From Bacillus gaemokensis (GTDB taxonomy: Bacteria > Bacillota > Bacilli > Bacillales > Bacillaceae_G), in assembly GCF_001590835.1 (NCBI RefSeq), contig NZ_LTAQ01000023.1, positions 64,596-128,595 of the forward strand: DNA of 64,000 bases, written 5' to 3'. Below are positions 44,161 through 52,824 of this stretch, piece after piece. A program made the position numbers and the translations under genes. A model generated the notes under the pieces. That model did no database searches. It saw only the letters and a list, made by a program, of their open reading frames with translations, and was not told where the DNA came from. Numbering within the stretch: position 1 is the stretch's first letter; every line of letters starts with the position of its first letter.

Positions 44161-44980
44161 TTTTCTAGTTTTCATATTTTTCTCCTCTTATTCGCTTAGC
44201 ATACATTGAATTCTAATTTAAGAAGTTAAATTCCTTTTGTATACTATACTCAACACACGTTATTGATATAAACCTCGCTCTCAAAAAGTAGCTTACATGT
44301 AAGCTCAACAAAACAAAAGTATGTCCTTTTATAAATTAATTAATTAAAATAATACAATAAATACTAGTTTAAAATGCATAAAAATAGCATAAAAGCATCT
44401 CTTTTTATGCATTTTATTTTTCTATTAAGTTGAGAATTTTGTGTCGCTAGACATCCCCCCTTAGAAGCTTGTTCCCTGTTCATGTATATTTCTTTTGTAT
44501 TATTTATTGAACGTGAATTTGTTATCTATTGTAGTTTTATATTCAAATTTGTATCATGCAAATCTATTTGTTTAAATTGATATTTTTCTAATCAAAAATC
44601 CGATTGGTAATGTTTCCACTTAAATAAGTTTTGCTTTTCCAGACTGGTTACGTCCTTTTTAAATACTAGAATCAGATTACTTGCAAAAAGTTTCTTTTTT
44701 GCACTAAAACCAGCATTATCATGTTAACTTATCTATAGAAAAAATTAAAATAAACTTAATCCACGTTAAAAGGACCTGCTATCAGTTGCAGGTCCTTTTC
44801 AAATAAGAAAGAAATTTGGAGATCACGTATTCATTCAATACAAAAACTTCTAACATAAATCAATAGTTACTACAATTTTTCGTACTAATGTCCTAACTAA
44901 TGTGATTCCACTTAATTCTTTTATAAATAACTTCTCTCATTTATTTCATTGTATACTATCCTTTGAAAGCGCTTGTACAA
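44161..44980. other. AT-rich non-coding region left of the accessory element
   Basis: About 820 bases without a credible gene. Holds a hairpin AAAATGCATAAAAA / TTTTTATGCATTTT (about 44371-44414), a terminator at 44768-44798, and a catabolite-responsive-element-like TGAAAGCGCTTGTA at 44964-44977. Confidence 0.5.
44768..44798. terminator. Terminator hairpin downstream of the left DUF5065 gene
   Basis: AAAAGGACCTGC / GCAGGTCCTTTT, perfect 12 bp, loop TATCAGTT. Confidence 0.8.
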
Positions 44981-45451
44981 TTATTGAGTAATCTTAAATG
45001 GTTGGCCATGTAAAAATGTTGTTTCCCCGTTCTTTAGGGTAAGCTTCATAACCGCAACATAAGTATCTGGGGTATATACAGCGGTAATTGGTGTTTTAAA
45101 TTCAGCGATTCCTGTCCATACGCCAGAATCCTGAATAGTTATATATCTTTGAAGTGAAGTTTCTGCATCCCCCAAGTCATGAATTCTAAAAATTTTCATC
45201 ACAGCACTTTCCCCAGGCTCAAGTCCAAATGACATTCTAAATTCTTCACCTTGTTTCAAATCACCTACACGAGTGATATCTGGTGAGTAGTTTGCATTGT
45301 GATGGACATGTTGCCAAGATTTAAGTCCCCATTCATCATTGAACGGATCAGAGTAAGCCGCAGCAGCTTGTGTAGTTGGTTTAATCATTTCAACAGCTGT
45401 GAAACCGCCAAGTGTTAACGCTCCGATAATTGCTACTTTTCCTAATTTCAT
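44981..45451 (-). CDS. DUF5065 family secreted protein, copy 1
   Basis: 156 residues from the ATG at 45451 (TGGAGGAAAA upstream). Sec signal peptide MKLGKVAIIGALTLGGFTAV... with cleavage near TTQAAA-AY. Shares W-x-x-HHNANY, LKQGEEF, LQRYITIQ and FKTPITAVYTPDTYVAVMKL with the two copies at 57027 and 57567. Secreted beta-rich protein, role unknown. It lies on the left flank, on the opposite strand from the other two. Confidence 0.85.
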   Translation of the reverse strand: MKLGKVAIIGALTLGGFTAVEMIKPTTQAAAAYSDPFNDEWGLKSWQHVHHNANYSPDITRVGDLKQGEEFRMSFGLEPGESAVMKIFRIHDLGDAETSLQRYITIQDSGVWTGIAEFKTPITAVYTPDTYVAVMKLTLKNGETTFLHGQPFKITQ

Positions 45452-45699
45452 AATATGTTTTTCCTCCAATATAAATTTAGTAGTTAGATCAATTCCATAA
45501 TAAGTACAGTTTGCACAATGAAAAAGATTATTTGGTCAATTCAATTATACATGGAAATAATAACAATTAAAGTGTTTTTATTACAAATTTTTATTCTTTA
45601 CGTAAAAAAAGAAATTTATCCCATTTCTTAATTTTTAATAGATTCTTTGTTATGGGGTTGTACCATATCTTGTTGTCGAGCGCTTTTAAACTTTATCCT

Positions 45700-46398
45700 T
45701 TATTTATAAAGAAATTGGAATAAATATACAAATACTCCTGTAGAATCTTCTTTTAATTCTACTTTTTTAATCAAATTTTGTGTTGTAGGACCGAAATTAC
45801 CATTGGCAGTAGCATCATCTAATCCTTCTTCATATTGAATCGCGTACATTAACGCCTTTTGAACATCACGAGAGTAATGACCATCACAAGGCATGTAGAA
45901 GAAACCAGCACGGTTGATATATTTGTTGTTTAACCATTGTTGAATACTTCGAACTTTTGAGCTACCTCCAGTGATTAATACATAAGCGTCCATGGTTAAG
46001 AGTGCTTTAAATAATTTTGGATTTACAGCACCATCTGCTGTACAGCCTAAATCTTTCTGCATAGAAGTAATTGCAGACTGTGTACCTGGCCCATACGTTC
46101 CTGTAATCCCACCTGGTCCATATCCTTTACAATATAAAGCAGCTTGAATAATTTTTACAATATTTGCATTCGTATTAGATGTTGTGCTAATTGGACATTT
46201 TTTTGCAACTGTTTGTAATGTAGTAGGGCCAAAACTAGTAGATGTATTTGTAATCCCAATTTCTAATTGTAATGCTTATGTTAAAGCACCCATGGTTGAC
46301 CAACCTGTTTTCCCATTTTCTTCGATTGCAGTATAACCTGCTTTACCTTTATACGTGCTATTTACCCATTGTTGAGCTTTTAAGACCATTTGATCCAT
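45700..46398 (-). pseudogene. Peptidoglycan-binding protein with in-frame stop and missing C-terminus
   Basis: From the ATG at 46398: MDQMVLKAQQWVNSTYKGKA then GYTAIEENGKTGWSTMGALT, an in-frame TAA at 46276-46278, and ALQLEIGITNTSTSFGPTTLQTV onwards in the same frame to the stop at 45700. The two repeats with FGPTTQNLI are peptidoglycan-binding domains as in B. cereus proteins that carry a C-terminal DUF1906 glycoside-hydrolase-like domain. Here that domain is absent, so the gene is both nonsense-interrupted and 3'-truncated. A start at 46062 could give a 120-residue fragment. A fragment of the same gene sits at 56525 in the opposite orientation. Confidence 0.85.
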
Positions 46399-46564
46399 AA
46401 CTAAGACCTCTTCCCATTATTTTTTAATACACTTAGATATACTTAAGTAAGTTTTGATTCTAAATAATTTTTTTGTCCTTCTGGTAATAAATTTACTGCT
46501 AAATTTGGTATAAAAAGTCCCCTTTTTTCTCAGTATTTTGTCGATACCTTAGCATGTTATTCTT

Positions 46565-46600
46565 CAAAAAAGAGCGATATTTTAATACATCACTCTTTTT
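46565..46600 (-). terminator. Terminator downstream of the arpU-like gene
   Basis: AAAAAGAGTGAT / ATCGCTCTTTTTT on the minus strand with a ~10-base loop and T-run. Confidence 0.78.
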
Positions 46601-46740
46601 GATTTTCTAACTTCAGTTACGTAATAGATTCTTCTATTTTTTGATATTTACTGTAAAAAATTTTTAGGCCTTTACTTTTTAAAAAATTATCTCTTAATCT
46701 TTAAGGATTATCTTAAAAATATAACTGAACATGTTGAAGC

Positions 46741-46778
46741 ATCTAATTGTAAAATTCAATATAAATTTACAATTAGAT
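46741..46778. repeat. 13-bp inverted repeat
   Basis: ATCTAATTGTAAA / TTTACAATTAGAT, perfect, 12-base loop, just after the arpU-like gene. There is no T-run, so it is not a standard terminator. Confidence 0.7.
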
Positions 46779-46797
46779 AAAAATTCCCCTGTTTTTT

Positions 46798-47181
46798 TCA
46801 CATAATTCCTAAAGAAATTGCAATTAACCAAAATGCATTTTTCTTCTTCTTATAATATTTGTCTCTGTTCATTAATAATTTGTCGTAAATATAATCGTCA
46901 TTACATTTTTTGTTACTCAAATACTTCGCAACAATGATATTACGTTGCTCTTCATCTAAAACATACTGCAGTACTTTTTCAATCTGTTCAAACTTCATGC
47001 GGTTAAACCTCTCCAACTCACCAATTCTAGAAAATAAAATAACCCCTTCTTTTTTTTGTTCAGCCGCATTTTCAAAATATATCTTTAACGCACGATATTC
47101 TTTTAAAATATTAATTACTTCCTTTTGAACTTTCTTTTCTGTTTCCTTATCAATTGTTGGTAATAAAGATAATTGTTTCAA
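46798..47181 (-). CDS. ArpU family phage late transcription regulator
   Basis: 127 residues. LSLLPTIDKETEKKVQKEVINILKEYR at the start, a region-4-like middle (DEEQRNIIVAKYLSNKKCNDDYIYDKLLMNRDKYYKKKKNAFWLIAISLGI) and length all fit ArpU proteins, which control phage late genes or muramidase export. It lies at the downstream end of the prophage remnant, beyond the lysis genes. No structural genes follow. Confidence 0.78.
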   Translation of the reverse strand: MKQLSLLPTIDKETEKKVQKEVINILKEYRALKIYFENAAEQKKEGVILFSRIGELERFNRMKFEQIEKVLQYVLDEEQRNIIVAKYLSNKKCNDDYIYDKLLMNRDKYYKKKKNAFWLIAISLGIM

Positions 47182-47270
47182 AAAGAATTCCCCCTTGTAT
47201 TGGATAGAAAAAGATTTAAAAAATGAAGAACTGACTAAAAAATCTCAAACACCTATATCAAAATAAACAA

Positions 47271-47295
47271 GAGCAATGTCCATAGGACATTGCTC
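47271..47295 (-). terminator. Terminator of the lysis cassette
   Basis: GAGCAATGTCC / GGACATTGCTC, loop ATA; U-rich on the minus strand. Confidence 0.8.
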
Positions 47296-47303
47296 CTAAA
47301 TAA

Positions 47304-48356
47304 TTATTTAACTTCTATATAAGATGAGCTTGCCGTAATATAAAATGTCATATTTTTGCTATTATGAACTTTATATTGTTTTGAGCCATTTACCATAATT
47401 TCAGCATCTATAATAAAACATTCCCCAGCATTTACAACACCAGCGACATCTTTATCTTCCCAAGAAGGCGAGCTATAGAAGCGTAAATTATCTACCTTAG
47501 AAATAATGCGGTGTCCTACAATTGATGAATCCACATTATTCCTTGTATCAAGCCTAATATAAGATGGATCATATTTTATCCATTGATTATCTCCAAGGTT
47601 TAACCATCCATCTTCTTCACTCCATACAGCATAAGATTCTGGTTTGTTTATCTGACGAATTACCTGATAACTTGTTCCAGGCCCTTTTCGTAAATTAACA
47701 TTAAATCCTTCTACATATACAACATCATGAATAGAAGACACATTTATTTCTAATGATTCAATAGAATAAAATTTATCACTAGAATAATTGTATGCACGAT
47801 TTACATCGGAACGGAATTGAGATTCAGAAACACCATGACTTTGCAAGTAGGATAATGGATCTTCATGTGTTGTACCCCCAAGGTTTCTACGGACATCATC
47901 ATGTGTCCATAATCCTTTTTCTACAGATATTCCCTTATCATGTAAAATTTTTGCAAGTAGCTTCACATATTTATCATAGGATCGCTTGAATTTATCATAA
48001 TCAGCAGTTTCACAAAGCTCTACGTGTACAAAGCGGCTATTTGCATTTGGACCTGCACCATATGCAATGTAATTTTTATCTGCAATTTGAATTGTTTCAT
48101 TCCAATCTACTGCATAATGTACAAAAGCTGAACGCCATGTACGAGTTTCATATTTTTGAATATTAATAGCTGGCGCTTCCAGTGTTGCAGTACTATGTGC
48201 AACTACTCCTTCATATGCGCCTACGCCATTTCGATAAGGAATTTTCGGTAAGTTCTCTATAATAAGATCTCTATCAGCAAATGCACCTGTAGAAAAACTC
48301 ACTAAGAATATAAATGTCATAAATACAACTGTAAATAGATATAATACTTTTTTCAT
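47304..48356 (-). CDS. N-acetylmuramoyl-L-alanine amidase (endolysin) with SH3 domains
   Basis: 350 residues. A Sec signal peptide (1-27, cleaved after AFA) is followed by an amidase_2 domain (about 33-180): VVAHST with His54, WTHDDV with His152 and HEDP with Asp166 as likely zinc ligands. Two SH3-like wall-binding domains lie at about 213-268 and 280-350. It cuts the muramoyl-alanine bond. It starts 3 bases after the holin stop, so holin and amidase form a lysis cassette. A signal peptide on a phage endolysin is less usual and suggests host-Sec export. Confidence 0.87.
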   Translation of the reverse strand: MKKVLYLFTVVFMTFIFLVSFSTGAFADRDLIIENLPKIPYRNGVGAYEGVVAHSTATLEAPAINIQKYETRTWRSAFVHYAVDWNETIQIADKNYIAYGAGPNANSRFVHVELCETADYDKFKRSYDKYVKLLAKILHDKGISVEKGLWTHDDVRRNLGGTTHEDPLSYLQSHGVSESQFRSDVNRAYNYSSDKFYSIESLEINVSSIHDVVYVEGFNVNLRKGPGTSYQVIRQINKPESYAVWSEEDGWLNLGDNQWIKYDPSYIRLDTRNNVDSSIVGHRIISKVDNLRFYSSPSWEDKDVAGVVNAGECFIIDAEIMVNGSKQYKVHNSKNMTFYITASSSYIEVK

Positions 48357-48359
48357 AAA

Positions 48360-48620
48360 TTATCTATCCCCTTTCGTACCCAAAATTTGTTTGATTTCAG
48401 ATACATCTTTAGATAGAGCACCAAAAGCTTCAGCTTGTTTAGTAATAACAACTTGATTTTCTGTGATTGTCTGCTGATATTTATCTTCCCGTTCTTTATT
48501 CTCTTGACGAGTTGATTCTAATAATTCTTTACTCTCTTTCCTTGTTGAAAATAGCAGCCAAACAAATAAGGCGCCAAAAGCACCTTGTGATAACACTGTA
48601 TTAAAAACTTGCTCTTCCAT
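48360..48620 (-). CDS. BhlA/UviB family holin-like protein
   Basis: 86 residues from the ATG at 48620 (AAAGGAGA 8 bases upstream). MEEQVFNTVLSQGAFGALFVWLL then FSTRKESKELLESTRQENKEREDKYQ is the BhlA/UviB pattern: one membrane segment and a charged coil. It is directly upstream of the amidase and probably opens the membrane at lysis. Confidence 0.88.
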   Translation of the reverse strand: MEEQVFNTVLSQGAFGALFVWLLFSTRKESKELLESTRQENKEREDKYQQTITENQVVITKQAEAFGALSKDVSEIKQILGTKGDR

Positions 48621-48642
48621 TATCTTCATCTCCTTTTCAATA

Positions 48643-48676
48643 ATAAAAATAGAAGCATTCATATGCTTCTATTTTT
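48643..48676 (-). promoter_or_regulatory. Terminator-like hairpin in the holin leader
   Basis: On the minus strand AAAAATAGAAGCAT / ATGCTTCTATTTTT, 14 bp with a 4-base loop and T-rich end, lies immediately before the holin RBS. It would stop transcription arriving from upstream unless relieved. Confidence 0.65.
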
Positions 48677-49195
48677 AAAAGTGTAATTTTGTTAGATTTT
48701 TAAAGTACATGTCTCTAATTATTTGTACTTTTCATAAGAATATTTTCTAATTAAATTTCAAGTAATTTGATCTGCTTTTTTCTTCAGTTAGTACTTTTAA
48801 CAAATAATTGCTTTAAACTATATAAATCTAGATTCTTTATTCCGAAAAATACAACAACTACTTTTACCTACTAATAGTATACCAACAATAAATCAACTGC
48901 ATTGTGTTATAAATGTGGCAGGGGTGTGGCATCATTCTATCTTACAACCCTTTCTTCTAATATTTTCAGGAGAAATAGATTAACTGATTTCTTTCTTAAA
49001 CTTCTTCTTACAATCCCAAATTAACTTCTATATTCACTCATGTTTTTTTGAACATTCACGCAATATCATTAGTCTTTTCAATATACTTCTTCACTTCTAG
49101 TCAATTAATAGAGAATTTTTTTCTCCCTCTAATATGCTATACTCACTATCTTATATTCTCTTTATTTGAGATAAGCCATCATTATAAATAGAAAT
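48677..49195. other. Non-coding gap upstream of the lysis cassette
   Basis: About 520 AT-rich bases where late structural genes would be expected in an intact phage. No coding frame above the background was found. A GTGTGGCA-containing motif occurs at about 48919-48938 (GGCAGGGGTGTGGCAT). Confidence 0.45.
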
Positions 49196-49220
49196 GAAAA
49201 AGAGGAAGCAATCTGCTTCC
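49196..49220 (-). terminator. Terminator of the 49230 gene
   Basis: GGGGAAGCA / TGCTTCCTCTTTTTC on the minus strand. Confidence 0.82.
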
Positions 49221-49229
49221 CCTCCTTAC

Positions 49230-49565
49230 TTATCGGTAAATCTTAAAGCTATCTGTTTTATTGTATTTAGCTGCTCCACCAGCAGATAATTTTCCGTATA
49301 CACGATAGTCACCCGGAAAATTATCTGTGATGTTGAATGATCTTGTTACATTATTTGCAAAGCTACCTAATAAAGTATCAGTTGTAGACCATTCTCCGTT
49401 AACAAGACGTTGTAAGTAAATTGTATAGCTCCATGTGTAACCCGGTGCATTGTTCACTTGTGTGAAATCTACTGTTGTAGCTCCAGAACTGTAATAACTC
49501 GCATCCGTCTAACCGCTTACCTGTGAAGTATAACCATTATAACCACCATGAATATAACATGCCAG
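49230..49565 (-). pseudogene. Beta-rich tandem paralogue, start lost and stop gained
   Basis: Aligned with the intact copy at 49588, the frame begins CTG GCA TGT TAT ATT at 49565 after a conserved GAGGAGGAAA RBS, so the ATG start has become CTG. At 49509-49511 a TAG replaces the TGG of the conserved VSGWTDA. The rest reads normally: NNVTRSFNITDNFPGDYRVYG and DSFKIYR. A GTG at 49457 could restart 75 residues. Two independent lesions suggest decay. Confidence 0.82.
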
Positions 49566-49587
49566 TTTGTTTCCTCCTCAAAGATTT

Positions 49588-49908
49588 TTAGCGGTAAACA
49601 TTAAAAGCATCTGTATAGTTTGTGCTACCGCCATATACACCTTTAACACGATATAGACCAGGTAAATTATCCGTAATATTGAATGATCTTGTTACATTGT
49701 TTTTAAAGCTACCAGATGCTGTGTCAGTAGTATTCCATGTACCATTTGCATTACGCTGTAAATAAATTGTATAATATACTGTCGCACCCGGAACATTGTT
49801 CACTTGAGTAAAATCTACTGACGTAGCACCAGAACCATAAGAATTTGCATCTGTCCAACCACTTACTGTAGATGTACTTCCAGATGTGTTATAAACATAA
49901 CTTGCCAT
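49588..49908 (-). CDS. Beta-rich protein of unknown function
   Basis: 106 residues, no signal peptide. Rich in Thr, Ser, Asn, Gly and Tyr; VSGWTDANSYGSGATSVDFTQVNNVPGATVYYTIYLQRN and RSFNITDNLPGLYRVKGVYGG suggest a single immunoglobulin-like or jelly-roll beta-sandwich. RBS GAGGAGG. A decayed second copy follows directly. I do not recognise the family. Its position before the lysis cassette and its secreted-type composition suggest a structural or released product. Confidence 0.72.
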   Translation of the reverse strand: MASYVYNTSGSTSTVSGWTDANSYGSGATSVDFTQVNNVPGATVYYTIYLQRNANGTWNTTDTASGSFKNNVTRSFNITDNLPGLYRVKGVYGGSTNYTDAFNVYR

Positions 49909-50460
49909 GTTATTTCCTCCTCAAATTTTGTTTGTTTTATCTTTTGTTTTTAGAAGGTGTTGTATTGTCCCTCTAGTAATCATAGTATCGTTAATTCCGC
50001 TATAAAAGCTCCTCAAAAAAATCTTCTTTTTATCAGAATTTTATTATTCTATACTTTTCTCGGCTATTCATAAAACCATATATTGATTCATAAAAATAAT
50101 AGGAGTATTTCATCTTGTGTTTACTTCTATTTGATAATAAAAAAAACCGCTACTACTTAAGTAACAGTTCACATATTATATAGGATTGAAATTATTTTAT
50201 TAAAATTGCTTACCTTTCCTTACTAACTACTTTAAGTAAACCAAGTACTGAAATTATCGTATCTAATTAGCACCTGAAAAATTTTCCTATCTCGATCTAT
50301 TTAGCCAAAATCCTAAAGAATTCTCTCGCTTGTAAATGTGCAGAACCAAGTCCAATGAAAGCCGGAGATGAATTTCAGTTTGGTGTAACCAAAAGGTTTT
50401 ATTATACTGTATTTGTACAGATTGCTCTTTGAAAACTAACAATAAATTTATAGCACTGAC
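49909..50460. other. Non-coding region between beta-rich gene and sigma-like regulator
   Basis: About 550 AT-rich bases. A weak hairpin with a T-run at about 50142-50168 (minus strand) may end the early operon. On the plus strand at about 50330-50432 a short frame reads EPSPMKAGDEFQFGV, faintly like the GxxF motif of DUF5065; too short to call. Confidence 0.45.
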
Positions 50461-50916
50461 TCACTTATGTGTCATTGAAAGAGCTTGATCATCCCACCGC
50501 TTCATGTTACTGCTCACTCTTCTAATATGATCATAGCTATAATTTAACAATTCAGCTATTTGTTTTAAATTCATTCCTTTTACATCTCGATAATACATAA
50601 TACGCTTTTCTAAATCAGTCATTTTCTCCATCACCAATCTACCTTGATCCATTACCGTTTGTTTTTCCTTTACTAGCTCAGTTAGTACATGCATTTTATC
50701 AGCAATTTTATTATTTCTAATTAGTATTTCATCTAAACCTAATGGTACTTTCCCACCTAATACACGTTCTTTCTCATAATTAACTACACCATTAAATTTA
50801 GGTGCGGTCATGTTCATATTTTTTATCAGAAACTTATGTTCTATCTCTAAATCTTGGATTTGAATCTTCAACATCTCAATTTCTTGCTCTAAATCCTGCA
50901 TAAAAGATACTTGCAT
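50461..50916 (-). CDS. Phage sigma-70 region-4-like regulator
   Basis: 151 residues. The N-terminal two thirds is coiled coil. The C-terminus DLEKRIMYYRDVKGMNLKQIAELLNYSYDHIRRVSSNMKR is a sigma region-4-type helix-turn-helix, as in DUF1492/RinA/ArpU-like late-gene regulators of Gram-positive phages. Last gene of the early cluster. Its natural targets, the packaging genes, are missing. Confidence 0.75.
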   Translation of the reverse strand: MQVSFMQDLEQEIEMLKIQIQDLEIEHKFLIKNMNMTAPKFNGVVNYEKERVLGGKVPLGLDEILIRNNKIADKMHVLTELVKEKQTVMDQGRLVMEKMTDLEKRIMYYRDVKGMNLKQIAELLNYSYDHIRRVSSNMKRWDDQALSMTHK

Positions 50917-50973
50917 CTTACAGCCTCCTACTTGTATATATTCGTTTTATCTATTCATATTATTTCATTCTTT

Positions 50974-51144
50974 TTAATTTGTTTTATGCGCTTCATTCTC
51001 TCTTGATACATCATCAAATCGATCTATTTTTGTCATTATCAATTTTTCTAATTGTTTTTCACTAAGTTCCCATAATTGATAGTTATTAAATTTGTATACT
51101 CCGTTCTTAATTAAATACATAATTTTCTGATCTTTATTTACCAT
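50974..51144 (-). CDS. FbpA-like small protein
   Basis: 56 residues; AGGAGG is 5 bases before the ATG. The pattern IMYLIKNGVYKFNNYQLWELSEKQLEKL is that of the Fur-regulated basic protein FbpA family (small proteins, YLIxxGxYK...QLxELxxxELE). No Fur box was seen in front of it. Being inside the prophage suggests a phage-borne relative. Confidence 0.65.
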   Translation of the reverse strand: MVNKDQKIMYLIKNGVYKFNNYQLWELSEKQLEKLIMTKIDRFDDVSRENEAHKTN

Positions 51145-51286
51145 TTATCCTCCTAAGATTAAATTGTTATAACCCAATTTATTTATAAGGATATTAAGAT
51201 TATAAATATAATTCTTTTGCTACTTTCCCCGTGAATTACACTACCTATTATCAAGATTTTGTATTCCTTCTAACATACACACTTAT

Positions 51287-51502
51287 TTATAAGTTAGATA
51301 CATCCATACCACGTTGTATCATATATTGAATTAAATATTGATTCATTCTTTTTCTAAATCTTGATTGATAATAGTAGTCGAGCTTACTAACATCCTCTAA
51401 AAAAGTTAGTACCTTTCGTTCAAATACAAGATATTCAATTAATAGCCATGCACTTACTATTCCATCTCTCTTTGCTTCTGTATAATAGTCTAATATTGTC
51501 AT
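51287..51502 (-). CDS. Small phage-type protein
   Basis: 71 residues from the ATG at 51502 (AAAGGAATG upstream), beginning 5 bases before the helicase stop, so overlapping it. Helical, aromatic-rich (YYTEAKRDGIVSAWLLIEYL, YYYQSRFRKRMNQYLIQYMIQRGM). Function unknown. Confidence 0.65.
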   Translation of the reverse strand: MTILDYYTEAKRDGIVSAWLLIEYLVFERKVLTFLEDVSKLDYYYQSRFRKRMNQYLIQYMIQRGMDVSNL

Positions 51503-51506
51503 AACA

Positions 51507-52814
51507 TCACATTCCTTTATCAAAATATAAATTTGTTTTTTTAACGAACTGAAATGGCAATGTCGCTACAAATCCATTACGGTTTTTTGCTATAATTAAT
51601 TCAACATCATGGAATTCTTGTTCTTCTTGTTGCTCTCTATTGAAATATGCCGGACGATGAGGAAAAATAATTAGGTCAGCAATCTCCTCGATACTTCCAG
51701 ATTCACGAATATCTGCCATTGTAGGTGCCTTGTCTTGCTTTCCCTCAATACTACGATTTAATTGCGCTACAAGTATAATTGGTACACTGTACTCTCTTTG
51801 TATTTCCTTTAACTGTTTCATAATGTATGTGAATTTGAGATGATTATTTTGAAACGATTCCTCTACATCGATATGACCTAGATGATCTATTGCAAAAAGA
51901 TGCTTTTTACCAGGATTTTCCTTTACAATTTTACGAATTACCGTCCGAATTTGATTGATATTCTTTTCTGGACGAACGTTGATAGAAAGCTCTGCTAACT
52001 TACCACATGCTTTATGGTATTTCTCCCAGTATTGTTGCTTTCCATAAAAAAACTTATTCGGATTGTTCATTGTCGCAACAGGAATTTTTCCTTCTGCAGC
52101 AATCCATCTATCAATAATCTTATTTTCATCCATTTCACAAGAGAAAAATGTACCCATATAGTCCTTACTTTGATGTGCTCCACGCCGCATAGTTTCCAAA
52201 ACAAATGCTGTTTTTCCTACTGATGGACGTGCTGCCACAATAATTAAATCTGATGGTTGCCAACCATCTAACCCTTTATCAAGAGTGTTGAATCCAGTAG
52301 GCGTTCCACTTATTCCATTTTCCGGCATTTGACTATGCATCAGAATTCGCTTCTTTAATTTTTCCTGAAACGAAGGCTGTGATTTAATAGTTGTGACCTG
52401 AACATTATTAATTTTAGATATAAGTGTATTAAGCTGCTTAAAACTATGTGTAAATTTTGATTTATCTTTAAACTCCTCAACTGTATGGAGTGCTTCCTCA
52501 ATTGCAACAAACTCTATCATTCTTTCTTCTGTATATTTAAAATTATAATTAAACACTCCTAATTCGTACAAATTACTTAATGTATTTATCCCACCAAACA
52601 TAGCCATCTTTTCTTTTCCAACTTGAGAGAGCGAGACCATATCAACAGGTTTTTCATCACATCGAAGTTCTTTCATTATCTTAAATAAATTTTTGTTATA
52701 AATATTTAAATAATGCTTTTGTTTTAATCTTGTTTCATCTATTAAACCATTGTCATGAATCATCATCCCTAGGCTACAACACTCATTTTCATAATGTACT
52801 TGATACTTGTCCAT
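51507..52814 (-). CDS. DnaB-like replicative DNA helicase (phage)
   Basis: 435 residues from the ATG at 52814 (GAGGTG upstream; the longer reading uses a GTG inside the RBS). N-terminal DnaB domain, then the RecA-type ATPase: Walker A ARPSVGKTA (Gly200-Lys201-Thr202), Walker B-like FAIDHLGHI, and SVPIILVAQLNRSIEGK (the DnaB H3 motif). Replicates the prophage. It follows the replication HTH protein by 10 bases. Confidence 0.9.
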   Translation of the reverse strand: MDKYQVHYENECCSLGMMIHDNGLIDETRLKQKHYLNIYNKNLFKIMKELRCDEKPVDMVSLSQVGKEKMAMFGGINTLSNLYELGVFNYNFKYTEERMIEFVAIEEALHTVEEFKDKSKFTHSFKQLNTLISKINNVQVTTIKSQPSFQEKLKKRILMHSQMPENGISGTPTGFNTLDKGLDGWQPSDLIIVAARPSVGKTAFVLETMRRGAHQSKDYMGTFFSCEMDENKIIDRWIAAEGKIPVATMNNPNKFFYGKQQYWEKYHKACGKLAELSINVRPEKNINQIRTVIRKIVKENPGKKHLFAIDHLGHIDVEESFQNNHLKFTYIMKQLKEIQREYSVPIILVAQLNRSIEGKQDKAPTMADIRESGSIEEIADLIIFPHRPAYFNREQQEEQEFHDVELIIAKNRNGFVATLPFQFVKKTNLYFDKGM

Positions 52815-52824
52815 TCGATACACC

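Noticed and set aside
44964-44977. CcpA-like site TGAAAGCGCTTGTA
   Set aside because: It lies just behind the stop of DUF5065 copy 1 and no gene begins after it, so a regulatory role is unlikely.
48919-48938. GTGTGGCA-type motif as an attachment site
   Set aside because: Only one copy seen and no integrase in the window; cannot be tied to integration.
50330-50432. Short plus-strand frame with EPSPMKAGDEFQFGV resembling DUF5065
   Set aside because: Similarity is only a few residues around a GxxF motif, with no signal peptide; not enough to call a remnant.
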